From Burkholderiales bacterium (GTDB lineage: Bacteria > Pseudomonadota > Gammaproteobacteria > Burkholderiales > Burkholderiaceae_C), in contig JANXYH010000042.1 in the NCBI GenBank assembly GCA_025350145.1, forward strand, positions 1 to 45,556: a stretch of 45,556 nt of DNA. The letters are read 5' to 3'. The translations under genes and the position numbers were made by a program. This document shows positions 8,709-16,907 of the stretch, one piece after another (position 1 is the first letter of the stretch; each line of letters starts with the position of its first letter). The notes below the pieces were generated by a model. The model saw only the letters and a program-made list of their open reading frames with translations. It was not told the origin of the DNA and did no database searches.

Positions 8709-9668
8709 ATGCCGGACCCGCCGCCGCTACCGTCATCGCTTACGCCGCCCGCGCCACGTAAGGATGCCCGGGCCATCACCCGGCATCTGGACCGCCTGGC
8801 GCGCGCCGAGAGTGCGCCCTGGCTGCACCAGGAGGTGGCGCGGCGGATGGCCCAGCGCTTGGCCGTGATCCGGCAGGCGCCACAGCGCTGGCTAGACTGG
8901 TGGGGATTTCTTGGCGGTGGCGGGGAATCCGTCCGGGCGGTCTGGCCCGACGCCATCCGCCTGGTGGCCGAACCCACGCCCGCACTGCGTGCCCGCAGCG
9001 CCGCGCCGGCTGGCGCGGGCTGGTGGTCGCAGGCCAAGGCGCGTCTGCGCGGCAGGGCCGGCGGCGCCCAGGTGCTGGCCTTGTCCGAGGTGCAGGACGG
9101 CAGCGCGCAGATGGTCTGGGCGAACATGATGTTGCACGCCGTGCCGGACGAGACCGCAACCCTGGCGCGCTGGCACCGGGTCCTGGCTGGCGATGGCTTT
9201 GTGATGTTTTCCAGCCTCGGCCCGGACACCTTGCGTGGCCTGCGCGAGGTCTATGCCGATCTCGGCGCGCCGCCGCCGCACCCGCCGTTCACCGACATGC
9301 ACGACCTCGGCGACATGCTGGTGCAGGCGGGTTTTGCCGATCCGGTGATGGACCAGGAGACGATCCAACTGCATTGGTCGTCGCCCGAGGCCGTCTTGGC
9401 CGAACTGCGCAGCCTCGGCGGGCACATCGGCCTGGACCGTTTCACCGGGCTGCGCACGCCGCGCTGGCGGGCGCGCTTGTTGGCGGCGCTGGCCCGCCGA
9501 CGCGGCGCCGACGGCCGAATCACGCTCGGCTTCGAGCTTGTCTACGGCCATGCCTTCAAAGCCTTGCCCAAGCCGGATCGGCATGGCCAGACCGTGATTC
9601 CGCTGCAATCGGTGCGCGAATCGCTGGGCCTGACAGCCGCTCGCAGGCCGAAGCCGGATTCGGCTTGA
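8709..9668 (+). CDS. BioC-like methyltransferase with altered SAM motif
   Basis: 319 residues from the ATG at 8709; longer in-frame starts run into comF. The central and C-terminal parts match malonyl-ACP methyltransferase BioC and relatives: ANMMLHAVPD, a strand ending VMFSSLGPDTLRGLREVYAD, PFTDMHDLGDML, and the terminal ITLGFELVYGHAFK. The glycine-rich SAM-binding motif I, usually D-x-G-x-G-x-G, appears instead as WLDWWGFLGGGG (61-72). Activity as a methyltransferase, and a role in biotin synthesis, are therefore uncertain. No other biotin gene is nearby. It is followed by a DUF2244 gene and the oxidase locus. Confidence 0.8.
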   Translation: MPDPPPLPSSLTPPAPRKDARAITRHLDRLARAESAPWLHQEVARRMAQRLAVIRQAPQRWLDWWGFLGGGGESVRAVWPDAIRLVAEPTPALRARSAAPAGAGWWSQAKARLRGRAGGAQVLALSEVQDGSAQMVWANMMLHAVPDETATLARWHRVLAGDGFVMFSSLGPDTLRGLREVYADLGAPPPHPPFTDMHDLGDMLVQAGFADPVMDQETIQLHWSSPEAVLAELRSLGGHIGLDRFTGLRTPRWRARLLAALARRRGADGRITLGFELVYGHAFKALPKPDRHGQTVIPLQSVRESLGLTAARRPKPDSA

Positions 9669-9757
9669 GTGCCGGTCCGGTAGAATCAGAGGTTGATTTT
9701 GCTGCGGTGCGGCGAGCGCGTTCAGCACCGCCACGCCCGGTTTCAGCCATCCCAACC

Positions 9758-10297
9758 ATGACCGCGACATTTGTCCCCAGCCCCTGGCCGCAACCCGCGT
9801 ACCCGAACGCGGCCGCGCGGCATGAGGCTGGCTGGCGTTTTGCCCGCGAATTGGCCCTGGATGGCGGGCTGAACTTTGATTTGCGGCGCAATGTCAGCCT
9901 GACCCCGCGCCAACTGTTGCTGGCCTATGGCCTGGTCTGCGCGCTGTCGCTGGCGGTGGCGGCCGGATTCTGGTGGCAGGGCGTGCGTGTCGTCGGCCTG
10001 TTCACCGGACTGGAGCTGCTGGCCGTGGGCCTGGCGATGGTGGTGGTGGCGCGGCATGCCACCGACCGCGAAAGCATTACCCTGCTTGGCCGCGAGCTGG
10101 CGGTCGAGCAGTTTGTCGGCCCGACGGTGGAGCGGATTGCCTTTCGTGCCGAGTGGGTACGGGTCGAGCCGGCGGCGGGTGTCGGCTCGCTGGTGGAGTT
10201 GTCCGGCCAGGGGCGCAGCGTCCGCGTCGGCCGCCATGTGCGGCCGGAGTTGCGCGCCGCACTGGCTGACGAATTGCGCCGGGCACTGCGCAGTTGA
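9758..10297 (+). CDS. DUF2244 membrane protein
   Basis: 179 residues from the ATG at 9758. After a hydrophilic N-terminus with NVSLTPRQL, two close transmembrane helices follow (LLAYGLVCALSLAVAAGFWW and VVGLFTGLELLAVGLAMVVV). The cytoplasmic tail has RHATDRESITL and RAEWVRVE, as in DUF2244 proteins. The function is unknown. In Burkholderiales this family is usually encoded just before coxB, as here, which suggests a link to oxidase assembly or expression. A TAGAAT at 9681-9686 could be its -10, but no clear -35 was found. Confidence 0.85.
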   Translation: MTATFVPSPWPQPAYPNAAARHEAGWRFARELALDGGLNFDLRRNVSLTPRQLLLAYGLVCALSLAVAAGFWWQGVRVVGLFTGLELLAVGLAMVVVARHATDRESITLLGRELAVEQFVGPTVERIAFRAEWVRVEPAAGVGSLVELSGQGRSVRVGRHVRPELRAALADELRRALRS

Positions 10298-10350
10298 CGG
10301 CGGATCCACCCCGGCCCATGAATCAGATCACTGAACACGAACTTCAAAGC

Positions 10351-11532
10351 ATGACGACGATGACGACGAAAACACAGCATGGGCGCAGCATGGCGGGCGT
10401 GGTCCTGGCTCTGGCGGCCACGTTCGCGGCACCCGCCGCCTGGGCGCTGAAGGATTTGCCCGGTGGCCCGGCGATCAACCAGCTCGACCTGCACCCCGCA
10501 GCCTCGAAGATGGCCAGCGATGTGCAGTGGCTGCACAACATCATGCTGGTGATCTGCCTGGTGATCTTCATCGCAGTGTTTGGCGTGATGTTTTATTCGA
10601 TCCTCAAGCACCGCAAGTCCAAGGGTTTCAAAGCGGCCAATTTCCACGAGAGTGTCGGCGTCGAAATTGCCTGGACCGTGGTGCCCCTGGTGATCGTGAT
10701 GGGGATGGGGCTGCTGGCCACCAAGTCGGTGGTGGCGATGAAGGACACGACCAACGCCGACCTGACGATCAAGACCACGGGTTACCAGTGGAAGTGGGGC
10801 TACGACTACATCAAGGGCGAGGGCGAGGGCATCGCCATCCTCTCGACCCTGGACGTCAAGCAGCGGCAGATGTCCGATGCCGGCAAGCCCGAGGGCGACG
10901 ACTATCTGCTCAAGGTCGACTACCCGCTGGTCGTGCCGGTGGACAAAAAGGTGCGGATCGTGCTGACCGCTGCCGACGTGATCCATTCGTGGATGGTGCC
11001 GGCTTTCGCCGTCAAGCAGGACGCGATCCCGGGATTCGTTCGTGACACCTGGTTCCGCGCCAACCAGACCGGCGACTTCTACGGCCAATGCGTCGAGCTC
11101 TGCGGCAAGGAGCACGCCTACATGCCGATTCACGTCAAGGTGCTGTCGGCCAAGGACTACAGCGCCTGGGTCGAGGGCAAGAAGAAAGAAATGGCCGCCA
11201 AGGCCGACGATCCGGCCAAGGTCTGGACCCTGCCCGACCTGGTGGCGCGTGGCGAGAAGGGCTACAACACCAATTGCGCGGTCTGCCACAAGCCAGACGG
11301 CAAGGGTGCCGGCCCGATCAAGGCGCTGGACGGCTCGGCCGTGGTGCAGGACGCCGACAAGGCCAAGCAGATCGAGGTGCTGCTCAACGGCCGCCTGAAC
11401 GGGGCGATGCCGTCGTGGAAGACGCTGTCAGATACCGAGATCGCGGCCATCGTCACCTATACCAAGAACACCTGGTCGAACAAGACCGGGCAGCTTGTGC
11501 AGCCGTCCGACGTGGTCGCGGCGCGCAAGTGA
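10351..11532 (+). CDS. coxB: Cytochrome c oxidase subunit II with fused cytochrome c domain
   Basis: 393 residues from the ATG at 10351; an ATG at 10318 adds 11 residues. A signal peptide ends near AAPAAWA. Two transmembrane helices follow (MLVICLVIFIAVFGVMFY and IAWTVVPLVIVMGMGLLA), then the periplasmic cupredoxin domain with the CuA ligands in HSW and CVELCGKEHAYMPIH (first Cys near 247). A C-terminal class I cytochrome c domain carries heme motif CAVCH (from about 309) and likely Met ligand in GAMPSW. This fusion makes the enzyme caa3-like: electrons pass from heme c to CuA to subunit I. The start region holds a 9-bp tandem duplication (ATGACGACG twice, 10351-10368), so the true start is ambiguous. 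Confidence 0.96.
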   Translation: MTTMTTKTQHGRSMAGVVLALAATFAAPAAWALKDLPGGPAINQLDLHPAASKMASDVQWLHNIMLVICLVIFIAVFGVMFYSILKHRKSKGFKAANFHESVGVEIAWTVVPLVIVMGMGLLATKSVVAMKDTTNADLTIKTTGYQWKWGYDYIKGEGEGIAILSTLDVKQRQMSDAGKPEGDDYLLKVDYPLVVPVDKKVRIVLTAADVIHSWMVPAFAVKQDAIPGFVRDTWFRANQTGDFYGQCVELCGKEHAYMPIHVKVLSAKDYSAWVEGKKKEMAAKADDPAKVWTLPDLVARGEKGYNTNCAVCHKPDGKGAGPIKALDGSAVVQDADKAKQIEVLLNGRLNGAMPSWKTLSDTEIAAIVTYTKNTWSNKTGQLVQPSDVVAARK

Positions 11533-11578
11533 TTCTTGACTCCCACTCGTTTGAATTGATCGCTGCAAAGGCAAGTCC

Positions 11579-13222
11579 ATGAGCGCTGTCCTCGACTCCC
11601 ACGGCCACGCCGGCCACGGTGGCCATGATGCCCACGACGACCACCACGACCACGGCCCGGTCAAGGGCTGGCGGCGCTGGTTGTTCGCCACCAACCACAA
11701 GGACATCGGCACGATGTACTTGTTGTTCTCGTTCACCATGCTGATGATCGGCGGGGTGCTGGCGCTGTGCATCCGCGCCGAGTTGTTCCAGCCCGGGCTG
11801 CAGTTCTTCAACCCCGAGCTGTTCAATTCGTTCACCACGATGCACGGCCTGATCATGGTCTTCGGCGCGATCATGCCGGCCTTCGTCGGTTTCGCGAACT
11901 GGTTGATCCCGCTCCAGGTCGGCGCCGCCGACATGGCGTTTGCGCGGATGAACAACCTCAGCTTTTGGCTGCTGATCCCGGCCGCCACCATGCTGGTGGC
12001 GTCGTTCTTCTTCCCCGGTGGCGCGCCGGCTGCGGGCTGGACTCTGTACGCCCCGCTGACCCTGCAGATGGGCGCGTCGATGGACGCCGGCATCTTCTCG
12101 CTGCACATCATGGGCGCCTCGTCCATCATGGGCTCGATCAACATCATCGTCACCATCCTGAACATGCGCGCCCCTGGCATGACGCTGATGAAGATGCCGC
12201 TGTTCGCCTGGACCTGGCTGATCACGGCCTACCTGCTGATCGCGGTCATGCCGGTGCTGGCCGGCGCGATCACGATGACGCTGACGGATCGCCATTTCGG
12301 CACCAGCTTCTTCACCCCCTCGGGCGGCGGTGACCCAGTGATGTACCAGCACATCTTCTGGTTCTTCGGCCACCCCGAGGTCTACATCATGATCTTGCCG
12401 GCGTTCGGCATCGTCAGCGCGATCGTGCCGACCTTCGCCCGCAAGCGCCTGTTCGGCTACACCTCGATGGTCTATGCCACCGCGTCGATCGCGATCCTCT
12501 CGTTCATCGTCTGGGCCCACCACATGTACACCACCGGCATGCCGGTGACGGGGCAGTTGTTCTTCATGTACTCGACCATGCTGATCGCGGTGCCGACCGG
12601 GGTCAAGGTGTTCAACTGGATTGCCACGATGTGGCGCGGTTCGATGACCTTCGAGACGCCAATGCTCTGGGCGGTCGGCTTCATCTTCGTCTTCACCATG
12701 GGCGGCTTCACCGGCCTGATCCTGGCGATGGCGCCGATCGACATGCAGCTCCAGGACACCTACTACGTCGTGGCCCACTTCCACTACGTGCTGGTCGCCG
12801 GTTCGCTCTACGCGCTGTTCGCCGGAATCTATTTCTGGGGCCCGAAGTGGACCGGGGTGATGTACTCCGAGACCCGCGGCAAGATCCATTTTTGGCTGTC
12901 GCTGATCTTCTTCAACGTCACCTTCTTCCCGATGCACTTCCTCGGCCTGGCCGGCATGCCGCGGCGCTACGCCGACTACCCGATGCAGTTCGCCGATTTC
13001 AATGCGCTGGCGACCGTAGGCGCGTTCGGCTTCGGCCTGATGCAGGTCTACTTCTTCGTCTTCGTGGTCGTGCCGATGATGCGTGGCCAGGGCGCGCCGG
13101 CGCCGCAGCGGCCCTGGGAATCGGCCGAAGGACTGGAGTGGGAATTGCCCTCGCCGGTGCCATACCACACCTTCGAGAACCCGCCCAAGCTTGATGCCAG
13201 CGCCACCCGCGTGCTGGCCTGA
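11579..13222 (+). CDS. coxA: Cytochrome c oxidase subunit I
   Basis: 547 residues; the catalytic subunit of the aa3-type oxidase in the inner membrane, reducing O2 to water and pumping protons. All landmark motifs are present: NHKDIGTMY before helix 1, MHGLIMVF with a heme a ligand, [12 protein letters not shown] in the D-channel loop, [12 protein letters not shown] with the cross-linked His-Tyr and conserved Glu, HHMYTTG (CuB histidines), and VAHFHYVL (heme ligands). The first 26 residues are unusually rich in His, Asp and Gly ([19 protein letters not shown]), a possible metal-binding tail. It follows coxB by 46 bases with a weak purine-rich site before the ATG. Confidence 0.98.
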   Translation: MSAVLDSHGHAGHGGHDAHDDHHDHGPVKGWRRWLFATNHKDIGTMYLLFSFTMLMIGGVLALCIRAELFQPGLQFFNPELFNSFTTMHGLIMVFGAIMPAFVGFANWLIPLQVGAADMAFARMNNLSFWLLIPAATMLVASFFFPGGAPAAGWTLYAPLTLQMGASMDAGIFSLHIMGASSIMGSINIIVTILNMRAPGMTLMKMPLFAWTWLITAYLLIAVMPVLAGAITMTLTDRHFGTSFFTPSGGGDPVMYQHIFWFFGHPEVYIMILPAFGIVSAIVPTFARKRLFGYTSMVYATASIAILSFIVWAHHMYTTGMPVTGQLFFMYSTMLIAVPTGVKVFNWIATMWRGSMTFETPMLWAVGFIFVFTMGGFTGLILAMAPIDMQLQDTYYVVAHFHYVLVAGSLYALFAGIYFWGPKWTGVMYSETRGKIHFWLSLIFFNVTFFPMHFLGLAGMPRRYADYPMQFADFNALATVGAFGFGLMQVYFFVFVVVPMMRGQGAPAPQRPWESAEGLEWELPSPVPYHTFENPPKLDASATRVLA

Positions 13223-13245
13223 ACTTGCAAGCCGCGACAAGCACC

Positions 13246-13362
13246 ATGGCGCTGGACGAACGTCAACGCAAGGCCAATCTCAGGCTGGGCCTGATCCTGG
13301 CCTCGGTGGCGCTGGTGTTCGCGCTCGGGCTGGTTGCCAAGTTGATGGTCCTGGGCGGCTGA
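13246..13362 (+). CDS. Short single-helix protein of the oxidase operon
   Basis: 38 residues: a charged N-terminus (MALDERQRKANLR) followed by one transmembrane helix (LGLILASVALVFALGLVAKLMVL) and a two-Gly tail. It fits between coxA (ends 13222) and ctaG (starts 13376), in the same direction. Burkholderiales genomes often have a 'cytochrome oxidase small assembly protein' of this size and place, so I assign it there by position and topology. Its exact role is unknown. Confidence 0.75.
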   Translation: MALDERQRKANLRLGLILASVALVFALGLVAKLMVLGG

Positions 13363-13375
13363 GCAGCCGACTGCC

Positions 13376-13981
13376 ATGGTCGCCAATCCACTGCGTCTGG
13401 CCCTGAGCCTGGACAACCGCCGCATGACGGTCAAGCTGGCCGTGGTGGTGCTGGCGATGTTCGGTTTCGGCTATGCGCTGGTGCCGCTGTACCGCACGAT
13501 CTGTCAAGCCCTGGGCATCAACGTGCTGGCACTCAGTGATGTGCGGACCGGCGCGGGCGTGGCCGCCAAGCACAACGCCAACACCCAGGTCGACCTGAGC
13601 CGCAGCATCACCATCGAGTTCGACGCCAACGGGCGCGGGCCGTTCGAGTTCAAGCCGGCGGTGCGGTCGATGCAGGTCCACCCGGGCGAACTGACGACCG
13701 TGATGTACGAGTTCCAGAACGTGCAGAACCGCAGCCTGTCGGCGCAGGCCATTCCGAGCTACGCGCCGATGCAGGCAATGGCGCACTTCAACAAGCTGGA
13801 GTGCTTCTGCTTCAACGAATACACCCTCAAGCCGGGCGAGCGCAAGCAGTGGCCGGTGGTGTTTTACGTCGACGTCAAGTTGCCAAGGGACGTGACCACG
13901 ATCACGCTGTCCTACACCTTCTTCGAGGTCGCCGGCAAGGGTGCGGGCGCGGTCAATGCAGGCAGGGCGAAGGCATCGTGA
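13376..13981 (+). CDS. ctaG: Cytochrome c oxidase assembly protein CtaG/Cox11
   Basis: 201 residues. A membrane-anchored periplasmic copper chaperone that supplies the CuB site of subunit I. One N-terminal transmembrane helix (LAVVVLAMFGFGYALVPLY) is followed by RTICQALGIN and an immunoglobulin-like domain with the copper-binding CFCF motif (KLECFCFNEYTLKPGE) and a terminal LSYTFFEV strand. All expected cysteines are there. The stop overlaps the GTG of the next gene (GTGA at 13978-13981). Confidence 0.96.
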   Translation: MVANPLRLALSLDNRRMTVKLAVVVLAMFGFGYALVPLYRTICQALGINVLALSDVRTGAGVAAKHNANTQVDLSRSITIEFDANGRGPFEFKPAVRSMQVHPGELTTVMYEFQNVQNRSLSAQAIPSYAPMQAMAHFNKLECFCFNEYTLKPGERKQWPVVFYVDVKLPRDVTTITLSYTFFEVAGKGAGAVNAGRAKAS

Positions 13982-14199
13982 GCGAATCCGCAGTGCAGCG
14001 CAAAGGCTCGTTCGTGCAGACCATGCGCGCCGTGGCCTGGTCGTTCTTCGGTATCCGCCGCTCGGCCGGCTCGCAGCAGGACATGATCCAGCTCAACCCC
14101 TTGCATGTCGTGATTGCCGGCCTGATCGGCGCCGCCGTGTTTGTCGCTGCGCTGCTCATGCTGGTGTCCTGGGTCGTCAGCTCGGGCGTGGCCGCTTGA
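13978..14199 (+). CDS. DUF2970 small membrane protein
   Basis: 73 residues from a GTG that overlaps the ctaG stop. The pattern WSFFGIRRSAGSQQDM followed by NPLHVVIAGLIGAAVFVAALLMLV is that of DUF2970, a small one-helix protein regularly encoded in cox operons of betaproteobacteria. The function is unknown. Translational coupling to ctaG is likely from the 4-base overlap. Confidence 0.85.
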   Translation: MSESAVQRKGSFVQTMRAVAWSFFGIRRSAGSQQDMIQLNPLHVVIAGLIGAAVFVAALLMLVSWVVSSGVAA

Positions 14200-14256
14200 G
14201 CCGCGCCGCCCAGCAAGTCCATTCCAATACTTAAGTCTTCGAGGAGCAACACGCAG

Positions 14257-15141
14257 ATGTCCGCCGCAGCGCCCACCGGGGCCACCCCGTACTACTTCAT
14301 CCCCGCACCGTCGCGCCATCCGGCGATGGCTGCACTCGGCCTGTTCTTCGTGGTGCTGGGTGCCGGTCAATGGGTCAACGGCCATGGCTGGGGCAAGTGG
14401 TCGCTGCTGTTGGGCACGCTGATCTGGCTGTCGACCTTGTTCGTCTGGTTCCGCGATGCGATCGCCGAGAGCGAAAGCGGCATGTACTCCGAGCGGGTCG
14501 ATGTCTCGTTCCGCTGGAGCATGAGTTGGTTCATCTTTTCCGAGGTGATGTTCTTCGCCGGCTTCTTCGGCGCGCTGTACTGGGCCCGGGCCCATGCCTT
14601 GCCGATGCTCGGCAATCTCGACCACCAACTGCTCTGGCCCGACTTCAAGGCGGTCTGGCCGACCGGTGGTGTCGGGCTGACGGCGTCGCCGGCGGACACG
14701 GTAGAGCCGTTCACCACGATGGGCCCCTGGCCGATCCCGACGATCAACACCGCGATCCTGCTGACCTCGGGCCTGACGCTGACGATTGCCCACCATGCGC
14801 TGCTGGCCGGCAACCGCGCCAAGACGATTGGCTGGATGTGGATCACGGTCGTGCTGGGCATCACCTTCGTCGGTTTCCAGGCCTACGAGTACATCCATGC
14901 CTACCACGAGCTCAACCTCAAGCTCAGCTCGGGCATTTACGGCTCGACCTTCTTCATGCTCACCGGTTTCCACGGTTTCCATGTGTTCCTGGGCATGCTG
15001 ATGCTGACCTTCATCACCCTGCGCCTGCACTCCGGCCACTTCAGCCCCGAGCGCCATTTCGGCTTCGAGGGCGCGGCCTGGTACTGGCACTTCGTCGACG
15101 TGGTCTGGCTGGGTCTGTACTTCCTGGTGTATTGGCTCTGA
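14257..15141 (+). CDS. coxC: Cytochrome c oxidase subunit III
   Basis: 294 residues with seven predicted transmembrane helices, normal for subunit III, which stabilises the catalytic core and proton uptake. Family marks are YYFIPAPSRHP at the start, RDAIAESE, FRWSMSWFIFSEVMFFAGFF read in parts, GFQAYEYIHA, FYMLTGFHGFHV-like FFMLTGFHGFHV, and the ending WYWHFVDVVWLGLYFLVY. A good ribosome-binding site (GAGGAG, from 14239) precedes the ATG. Confidence 0.97.
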   Translation: MSAAAPTGATPYYFIPAPSRHPAMAALGLFFVVLGAGQWVNGHGWGKWSLLLGTLIWLSTLFVWFRDAIAESESGMYSERVDVSFRWSMSWFIFSEVMFFAGFFGALYWARAHALPMLGNLDHQLLWPDFKAVWPTGGVGLTASPADTVEPFTTMGPWPIPTINTAILLTSGLTLTIAHHALLAGNRAKTIGWMWITVVLGITFVGFQAYEYIHAYHELNLKLSSGIYGSTFFMLTGFHGFHVFLGMLMLTFITLRLHSGHFSPERHFGFEGAAWYWHFVDVVWLGLYFLVYWL

Positions 15142-15170
15142 GGCCAAACCGGCAGCGCCGCTGAACCTGG

Positions 15171-15186
15171 CGCCGCAGAGGCGGCG
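15171..15186. terminator. GC hairpin between convergent coxC and the DUF2909 gene
   Basis: CGCCGC (15171-15176) pairs with GCGGCG (15181-15186) around the loop AGAG, in the 67-base gap between convergent genes. There is no T-run, so termination is inferred from position only. Confidence 0.3.
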
Positions 15187-15208
15187 GCTGGTCAATGGAG
15201 CGCAGCCG

Positions 15209-15430
15209 TCAGCGCCCGGTCGGCAGGCCGGTCGGCGCGATCCAGCCCATTTTCCAGCTCAGCATGATCAGCAGGAACAGGCCAATGCTCAGCGCCACCC
15301 GGATCGCCAGCGCGCGCGCCATGCGGGCGTCGCGCTCCTTCGGGTTGCTGCCCTTGCGCAACATGAACAAGCCGCCGCTGGCCAGCGCCACCAACACCAG
15401 GATCAACAACACGACCAGGACAATTTTCAT
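15209..15430 (-). CDS. DUF2909 twin transmembrane protein
   Basis: 73 residues: two helices (VLVVLLILVLVALASGGLFML and ALAIRVALSIGLFLLIMLSW) joined by a short basic loop with MLRKGSNPKERDARMARAL. This matches the DUF2909 'twin TM' family found beside SURF1 in oxidase loci. It is the only reverse-strand gene inside the oxidase block and starts 24 bases from the divergent SURF1 gene. The function is unknown. Confidence 0.8.
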   Translation of the reverse strand: MKIVLVVLLILVLVALASGGLFMLRKGSNPKERDARMARALAIRVALSIGLFLLIMLSWKMGWIAPTGLPTGR

Positions 15431-15454
15431 GGGCCGGGATTATCGGCCGGGACC

Positions 15455-16195
15455 GTGGCTACGCTGACCGCGCGCCGGGCGACGGTGTGGCTGGCGGCAG
15501 TTCTGGCAGCGGCCCTGACGGCGCGCCTGGGCTTTTGGCAACTCGACCGGGCGGGGCAGAAGACCGCGCTGCAAGAGCGCATCCTGGCCCGCGCGGCGCT
15601 GCCGCCATTGCCCCAGGCCGAGATTGCCCGCGACGAGGTTATCGCCCAAGCTCAGCACTACCGCCGGGTCCAATTGCATGGCCGCTGGCTGGCCGAGCGC
15701 AGCGTCTACCTCGACAACCGGGCGATGAATGGTCGCGCCGGTTTCATCGTCGTCACCCCGCTGCTGCTGGCCGAGGGTGACGCGCTGCTGGTGCAACGCG
15801 GTTGGTCGCCACGCCACCAGATCGACCGGACCCTGCTGGCGCCGCTGGACACGCCGGTGGGTGAAGTCAGCGTCGACGGCCGGATCGCGCCACCGCCGTC
15901 CAAGCTCTACGAATTCGACGCGGTGGGCGGCGGTCTGATCCGGCAAAATCTCGACATCGCCAGCTTCGCGCGCGAGATCCGGGTGCCATTGCGGCCGCTG
16001 TCGGTGCAACTGACCGCTGCCGGGGCTGCCAGTGACGGCCTGGTGCGCGATTGGCCGGTGCCGGCGCTGGACGTCGGCAAGCACAATGGCTATGCCTTCC
16101 AATGGTTCGCGCTCTGCGCCCTGGTGATCGGCCTGGCCGTCTGGTTTCAACTGATCCGCCCTTACCGTTCCCACCGCCGTGACCGCCGACGCTGA
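15455..16195 (+). CDS. SURF1-family oxidase assembly protein
   Basis: 246 residues from the GTG at 15455. SURF1 aids insertion of heme A into subunit I. The protein has an N-terminal helix followed by LGFWQLDRAGQKTAL, the conserved HGRWLAERSVYLDNR and QRGWSPR segments, and a C-terminal helix ending WFALCALVIGLAVWFQL. The PALDVGKHNGYAFQWF motif before the last helix is typical. Its 3' end overlaps the next gene by 17 bases. Confidence 0.93.
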   Translation: MATLTARRATVWLAAVLAAALTARLGFWQLDRAGQKTALQERILARAALPPLPQAEIARDEVIAQAQHYRRVQLHGRWLAERSVYLDNRAMNGRAGFIVVTPLLLAEGDALLVQRGWSPRHQIDRTLLAPLDTPVGEVSVDGRIAPPPSKLYEFDAVGGGLIRQNLDIASFAREIRVPLRPLSVQLTAAGAASDGLVRDWPVPALDVGKHNGYAFQWFALCALVIGLAVWFQLIRPYRSHRRDRRR

Positions 16196-16907
16196 ACCGC
16201 TGAGCCTGACCGTGCATGAGTTGCCCGCGCCGCGCCTGGACGTGGCCGAGGCCACGGTCGACGGGCGGGCGGCACAGCGCACCCGCGGCGGTCGCTGGCG
16301 CATGCTGCTGGTGGCGGCGGTCTGCTTTGCGCCGGTGCTGGCCAGCTACCTCACCTACTTCGTCTGGCGACCGGGCGGCAGCACCGCCTATTCGAGCCTG
16401 ATCCAGCCCAGCCAGGCGCTGCCGGCGCTGTCGGCCAAGCGCCTTGATGGCACGACCGTAGCGCTGCGCTCGCTGACCGGCCAATGGCTGCTGGTGCTGG
16501 CCCATGGTGGCATCTGCGACAGCGCCTGCGAGCGGCTGCTGTACACCCAGCGCCAGTTGCGCGACATGCTGGGCCGCGAGCGCGACCGCCTCGACAAGGT
16601 TTGGCTGGTGTTGGACGACGCAGCGCTGGCGCCGGCCTTGCAAGCCGCGCTGCTGGCCAGCCCGGGCATGCTGATCCTGCGCCTGCCGCGCGAGCAGGTG
16701 GCCGCCTGGTTGAAACCGGCCCAGGGCCAGCGCCTGGAGGATCACCTCTACATCGTCGATCCGCTCGGCGAATGGATGATGCGTGCGCCCGCCAACGCCG
16801 ATCCGTCCAAGCTCAAGCGCGACCTGGAACGGCTGCTGCGCGCCTCGGCTGGCTGGGACCTGCCCGGCCGAGGCGCGTCGGCGTCGCCGGGCGCCAGCGC
16901 GCCATGA
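16179..16907 (+). CDS. SCO-like membrane-anchored thioredoxin-fold protein
   Basis: 242 residues from a GTG inside the SURF1 3' end. A cytoplasmic N-terminal tail and one helix (LLVAAVCFAPVLASYLTYFVW) precede a periplasmic domain. That domain carries CDSAC (Cys113, Cys117) and a later EDHLYIVDP with His189. The CxxxC plus distal His spacing matches the copper site of SCO proteins, although overall similarity to classical SCO is weak. I infer copper handling or thiol reduction for CuA assembly. It lies between SURF1 and ctaA, and a classical sco follows ctaB. Confidence 0.7.
   Translation: MTADAEPLSLTVHELPAPRLDVAEATVDGRAAQRTRGGRWRMLLVAAVCFAPVLASYLTYFVWRPGGSTAYSSLIQPSQALPALSAKRLDGTTVALRSLTGQWLLVLAHGGICDSACERLLYTQRQLRDMLGRERDRLDKVWLVLDDAALAPALQAALLASPGMLILRLPREQVAAWLKPAQGQRLEDHLYIVDPLGEWMMRAPANADPSKLKRDLERLLRASAGWDLPGRGASASPGASAP

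Noticed and set aside
11453-13240. Long open frame on the reverse strand opposite coxA (about 595 codons)
   Set aside because: It is antisense to an unmistakable subunit I gene. Its translation is rich in His, Arg, Asp and Gln, as expected for a shadow of GC-rich coding DNA, and has no recognisable domain.
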